A stretch of DNA of 17,894 nucleotides, from contig CBCXVS010000153.1 in assembly GCA_965178525.1 (NCBI GenBank), forward strand, positions 1 through 17,894, in the 5' to 3' direction. Position numbers and translations under genes: made by a program. Every line of letters starts with the position of its first letter. Position 1 is the stretch's first letter. The notes under the pieces were generated by a model. It worked only from the letters and a program-made list of their open reading frames with translations. It did no database searches and was not told the origin of the DNA. Below, piece after piece: positions 16,221 to 17,894 of this stretch. Source of the stretch: CBCXVS01 sp965178525 (GTDB lineage: Bacteria; Tectomicrobia; Entotheonellia; Entotheonellales; Entotheonellaceae).

Positions 16221-16809
16221 CGTCAGGTGTCAGCTGCAACGGCAGACGCATCACGCGCACGTAGTGCCCCAGATTGGCATGCATGACCATGACGCCCCGC
16301 GGCTCTCCTGTCGTCCCCGAGGTATAGATCACATAGGCCACGTGCGGCCCCGCCACCTCACACGTAAGGTTGTCCGGACTCAGAGGCGCCATCACTGGCC
16401 AGTCGGTATCCAGACAGACCACATGGGCGCCGTGCTCGGGCAAGCTCTGCCGCAGCCGCTCCTGCGTCAACGTCACCGGGACTTGCGTGTCCCGCAGTAC
16501 GAATGCCGAGCGCTCCCTGGGATACGTCGGATCGAGTGGCACGTAGGCGCCGCCGGCTTTGAGGATGCCGAGGATGCCGATGGCCATCGGCATGGCGCGC
16601 TCCATGCAGATACCCACCCGCATCTCCGGCCCAACGCCGAGCCTCCGCAGATGACGGGCCAGTTGATTGGCGCGTGCGTTGAGCGCCGCATACGTGAGCT
16701 GCCGGTCCTCGCACACCACGGCCAGGGTATCGGGCGTGCGCGCCGTTTGCGCCTCGAACAGCTGGGGCATGCACCTTCCCCAATCGCCGCTTTTCACCTT
16801 TCGCCCCAC
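16000..16809 (-). CDS. NRPS-A fragment: first half of the adenylation domain
   Basis: From the GTG at 16809 the protein shows LTYAALNARANQLA, LKAGGAYVPLDP and the nucleotide loop YTSGTTGEPRG. It then reaches FSSSVRQLLLPL, which forms the front of the specificity pocket. Homology stops at about 16110, at a surplus base in a GGG run; the residues after that are out of frame until the stop at 16000. An ATG at 16827 would add six residues but lacks a ribosome binding site. Confidence 0.75.
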   Translation of the reverse strand: MGRKVKSGDWGRCMPQLFEAQTARTPDTLAVVCEDRQLTYAALNARANQLARHLRRLGVGPEMRVGICMERAMPMAIGILGILKAGGAYVPLDPTYPRERSAFVLRDTQVPVTLTQERLRQSLPEHGAHVVCLDTDWPVMAPLSPDNLTCEVAGPHVAYVIYTSGTTGEPRGVMVMHANLGHYVRVMRLPLQLTPDDVYLHTASMAFSSSVRQLLLPLAHGATVVLATSEAAAGSVSLVSGDPAARGDDHRPRSLLLAQLYAGADLLGA

Positions 16810-16810
16810 G

Positions 16811-17164
16811 CTACATCTCCTGGCCATTAAAGGGTTCGGCTATGCCGACGACCACCTGGCGAGAACCGGCGAAGGGTCTCCGTCCGTGTGCCGTCAACAT
16901 GTTGTCTAGCAGCAAGATATCCCCTTGTTGCCAAGGAAAAACTACCGTTTCCTGCCAATAGGCGGCGCGAATGGCATCCAAGTCTGCGGCGGCAATCGGC
17001 GAGCCATCGCCGTAATACGCTTGGCGGGGGAGATTCTCCTCCCCGAGCACCGATACCAAGGCTTGGCGGATGTCCGGTGGTAACGTTGACACGTGGAACA
17101 GGTGCGCCTGATTGAACCACACCCGCTCACCCGTCTGCGGATGCGTGGCAACGGCCTGACACAC
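16811..17164 (-). CDS. Dioxygenase, C-terminal fragment (117 aa)
   Basis: It continues in the same frame directly after the TAG. It contains WFNQAHLFH, the distal ligand region DNMLTAHGRRPF and the arginine strand. The only start near its front is the GTG immediately following the stop, with no ribosome binding site of its own. Independent translation is therefore unlikely; this is the tail of the interrupted gene. It ends with a genuine TAG at 16813-16811. Confidence 0.7.
   Translation of the reverse strand: MCQAVATHPQTGERVWFNQAHLFHVSTLPPDIRQALVSVLGEENLPRQAYYGDGSPIAAADLDAIRAAYWQETVVFPWQQGDILLLDNMLTAHGRRPFAGSRQVVVGIAEPFNGQEM
16817..16821 (-). promoter_or_regulatory. Ribosome binding site deciding the NRPS-A start
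   Basis: AGGAG inside the last codons of the dioxygenase gene lies 7 nt before a GTG at 16809-16807. The upstream in-frame ATG at 16827 has no such site, so the GTG is the better start. It leaves a 1-nt gap after the dioxygenase stop. Confidence 0.6.
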
Positions 17165-17800
17165 CTAGCGGGTCCGCAGGCGATGGCCATCTTTCCACTC
17201 AAACGCGATGCCGGCGCGCTGGCAAAACGCTTCCACGTCGGCTTTGCTGCGGGTCTGAAAGACGTTTTCCCAGGACAGGTCAACGCCGTCGCCGTAGTTG
17301 CGGACGTACATGACCTGTTTGTGCATAAAGCGTTCGCGGATGTCTGGGGCGATGCGCGCAAAAACGTTGCGGCTGTCGGCGATGGGGGTTTCGCCCCCCT
17401 GCGCCGCCGGGCGCACGCAGAAAAACGCGATCTTCCTCGGCCATGTGGCGGCGTAGGCTTCCTCGTTGTGCAACGGGATCGCTTGGTCCGCCGGGTACTC
17501 CGTGGACGTATAGATGTGGCCGTGCACCTGCCGGCGCGGCGTAGAACGATAGGTGTAGGCCAACAACGCGCCGCAAAGCGTCCGCATGAACTGCTCGAAC
17601 ACCGCGACGGATGGCGCCGCAAAGCGCCGGAAAAGGATACCGCCATGCTGGCGTAAGTGAGTCTCGATGAACGCCCGATGGCGCGTCGCCCACTCCAGCA
17701 ACTCGACCGGATCGGCATCGGGTTCGATGACCAAGGGCAGGGGCTGGCCAGGCTGCAAAGACGCGGTGGTGATACTTTCGGCATGGTCTTCGGTGCGCAT
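17165..17800 (-). CDS. Dioxygenase, N-terminal fragment (211 aa)
   Basis: This is the open part before the TAG at 17167-17165. It carries the jelly-roll N-terminal half with the first two iron ligands (His111, Glu113) and the substrate-side segment TPRRQVHGHIYTSTEYP. On its own it lacks the distal histidine and arginine, so it could not be catalytic. Confidence 0.75.
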   Translation of the reverse strand: MRTEDHAESITTASLQPGQPLPLVIEPDADPVELLEWATRHRAFIETHLRQHGGILFRRFAAPSVAVFEQFMRTLCGALLAYTYRSTPRRQVHGHIYTSTEYPADQAIPLHNEEAYAATWPRKIAFFCVRPAAQGGETPIADSRNVFARIAPDIRERFMHKQVMYVRNYGDGVDLSWENVFQTRSKADVEAFCQRAGIAFEWKDGHRLRTR

Positions 17801-17805
17801 CGTCT

Positions 17806-17812
17806 CTCCCTC
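17806..17812 (-). promoter_or_regulatory. Ribosome binding site of the dioxygenase gene
   Basis: GAGGGAG lies 5 nt before the ATG at 17800-17798. This good Shine-Dalgarno match supports that start. Confidence 0.6.
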
Positions 17813-17823
17813 ACAGGCTGTCT

Positions 17824-17894
17824 AGACCGAAGTTCCTCCCGTGATTCGGCGACAACTTGTTGAAATAAAAACTCAAAAGCCTGAAACGAATTGA
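17824..17894. repeat. Right arm of 71-bp terminal inverted repeat
   Basis: This is the reverse complement of 27-97 at 70 of 71 positions, and its outer edge is the last base of the window. It lies 24 bases upstream of the dioxygenase start codon, so any operon promoter would have to lie in or beyond this repeat. I see no convincing -35/-10 pair in it. A sequence ending exactly in a repeat is typical of an assembly broken at a multicopy element. Confidence 0.93.

Larger units (their letters stand above)
13449..16809 (-). pseudogene. NRPS-A: A-T-E initiation module, interrupted
   Basis: Removing one surplus G near 16109-16111 and reading through two TAGs gives exactly 1120 codons, about the size of GrsA/TycA, with the same order: adenylation (about 16.77-15.26 kb), carrier protein (LGGDSI, phosphopantetheine Ser at 15104-15102), epimerisation (about 14.95-13.53 kb). 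No condensation domain precedes the A domain, so this is a starter-type protein. The carrier has Asp before the serine (GGDS), as is usual upstream of E domains. The A domain is divergent: A3 ends TGEPRG instead of TGxPKG, A5 is FGQTE, A6 is GGLYIRG, A8 is KIHGVRIKLGE. The inferred ten-residue code, by alignment to PheA, is S-S-R-D-I-S-M-G-I-K, without the usual Asp235. The frame ends in an ATGA overlap with NRPS-B. Confidence 0.88.
16811..17800 (-). pseudogene. TauD/SyrP-like Fe(II)/2-oxoglutarate dioxygenase, interrupted by one TAG
   Basis: Read through one stop, the frame gives 330 codons, a normal length for TauD/TfdA-family dioxygenases. Numbering along the joined frame, the visible iron ligands are His111 and Glu113 (LHNEEAY) and distal His305 (TAHGRRPF), with Arg314 (AGSRQVV) as the probable 2-oxoglutarate-binding arginine. 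The HxE rather than HxD motif is the form seen in SyrP-like and clavaminate-synthase-like enzymes that hydroxylate amino-acid units. Position 212 is TAG, between RTR and VCQAV; from memory, relatives carry Gln there, and CAG to TAG is one C-to-T change. It is the first gene of the operon and ends 1 nt before NRPS-A, so hydroxylation of an NRPS building block, free or on the carrier protein, is the likely role. The substrate cannot be read from sequence. The break may be real or a base-calling error. Confidence 0.85.

Noticed and set aside
16807..16827. ATG at 16827 as the NRPS-A start
   Set aside because: It lies inside the dioxygenase gene with no ribosome binding site. The GTG at 16809 has AGGAG at 7 nt and follows the upstream stop directly.
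2907..17167. Reassignment of TAG (and TAA) to glutamine
   Set aside because: TAG at 16813-16811 ends the dioxygenase at its normal C-terminus just before NRPS-A, and TAA at 11600-11598 ends NRPS-B two bases before Mem1. Both codons therefore act as real stops here.
17801..17894. Sigma-70 promoter for the operon in the right repeat
   Set aside because: The repeat is A+T-rich, but I find no -35/-10 pair with acceptable spacing, so a promoter cannot be supported.

Overview
The whole window is one minus-strand operon for a nonribosomal peptide synthetase (NRPS) assembly line, transcribed from about 17.8 kb toward position 1. Base composition is clearly G+C-rich by eye. The style (A-T-E and C-A-T proteins, a TauD-like dioxygenase, polytopic membrane proteins between the NRPS genes) suggests an uncultured Gram-negative secondary-metabolite producer, of the kind seen in Entotheonella/Tectomicrobia, myxobacteria or cyanobacteria. 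No housekeeping gene is present to place it, so the taxonomy is a guess.

Layout in transcription order: (1) a TauD/SyrP-like Fe(II)/2-oxoglutarate dioxygenase, 17800-16811; (2) NRPS-A, A-T-E, 16809-13449; (3) NRPS-B, A-T with no condensation domain, 13452-11598; (4) membrane protein Mem1, 11595-10825; (5) NRPS-C, C-A-T, 10818-7499; (6) membrane protein Mem2, 7499-6795; (7) NRPS-D, C-A-T-C-C-A (partial), 6782 to 98, cut off inside its second adenylation domain. Junctions are very tight: ATGA or TGATG overlaps, or gaps of 1 to 12 nt. There is no gene-free stretch over 100 bases, no RNA gene, no CRISPR array, no transposase and no thioesterase. The end of the assembly line must lie outside the window.

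How it may work (inference): NRPS-A is a GrsA/TycA-like starter that would load and epimerise an unusual substrate. Its E-domain tail stops where fused E-C proteins normally continue, and NRPS-D begins with a TycB1-like condensation domain that would be the natural acceptor. NRPS-B carries a beta-alanine-like specificity code, and the first NRPS-D module a glycine-like code. The dioxygenase probably hydroxylates a carrier-bound or free building block. The two membrane proteins share acidic motifs and are uncharacterised; transport, membrane anchoring or modification are all possible.

Two features dominate the oddities. First, all four NRPS genes and the dioxygenase are interrupted: six in-frame stops (five TAG, one TAA), three single-base indels in G runs and one larger deletion. 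At least three stops sit at expected glutamine codons, and three lie in CTAGG (CCAGG with C to T). This fits either decay by methyl-cytosine deamination or systematic sequencing error at methylated CCAGG sites. Second, both ends carry a 71-bp inverted repeat (70/71 identical), and the left copy cuts an adenylation domain exactly at the repeat boundary. The window therefore probably ends inside copies of a repeated element at both sides.
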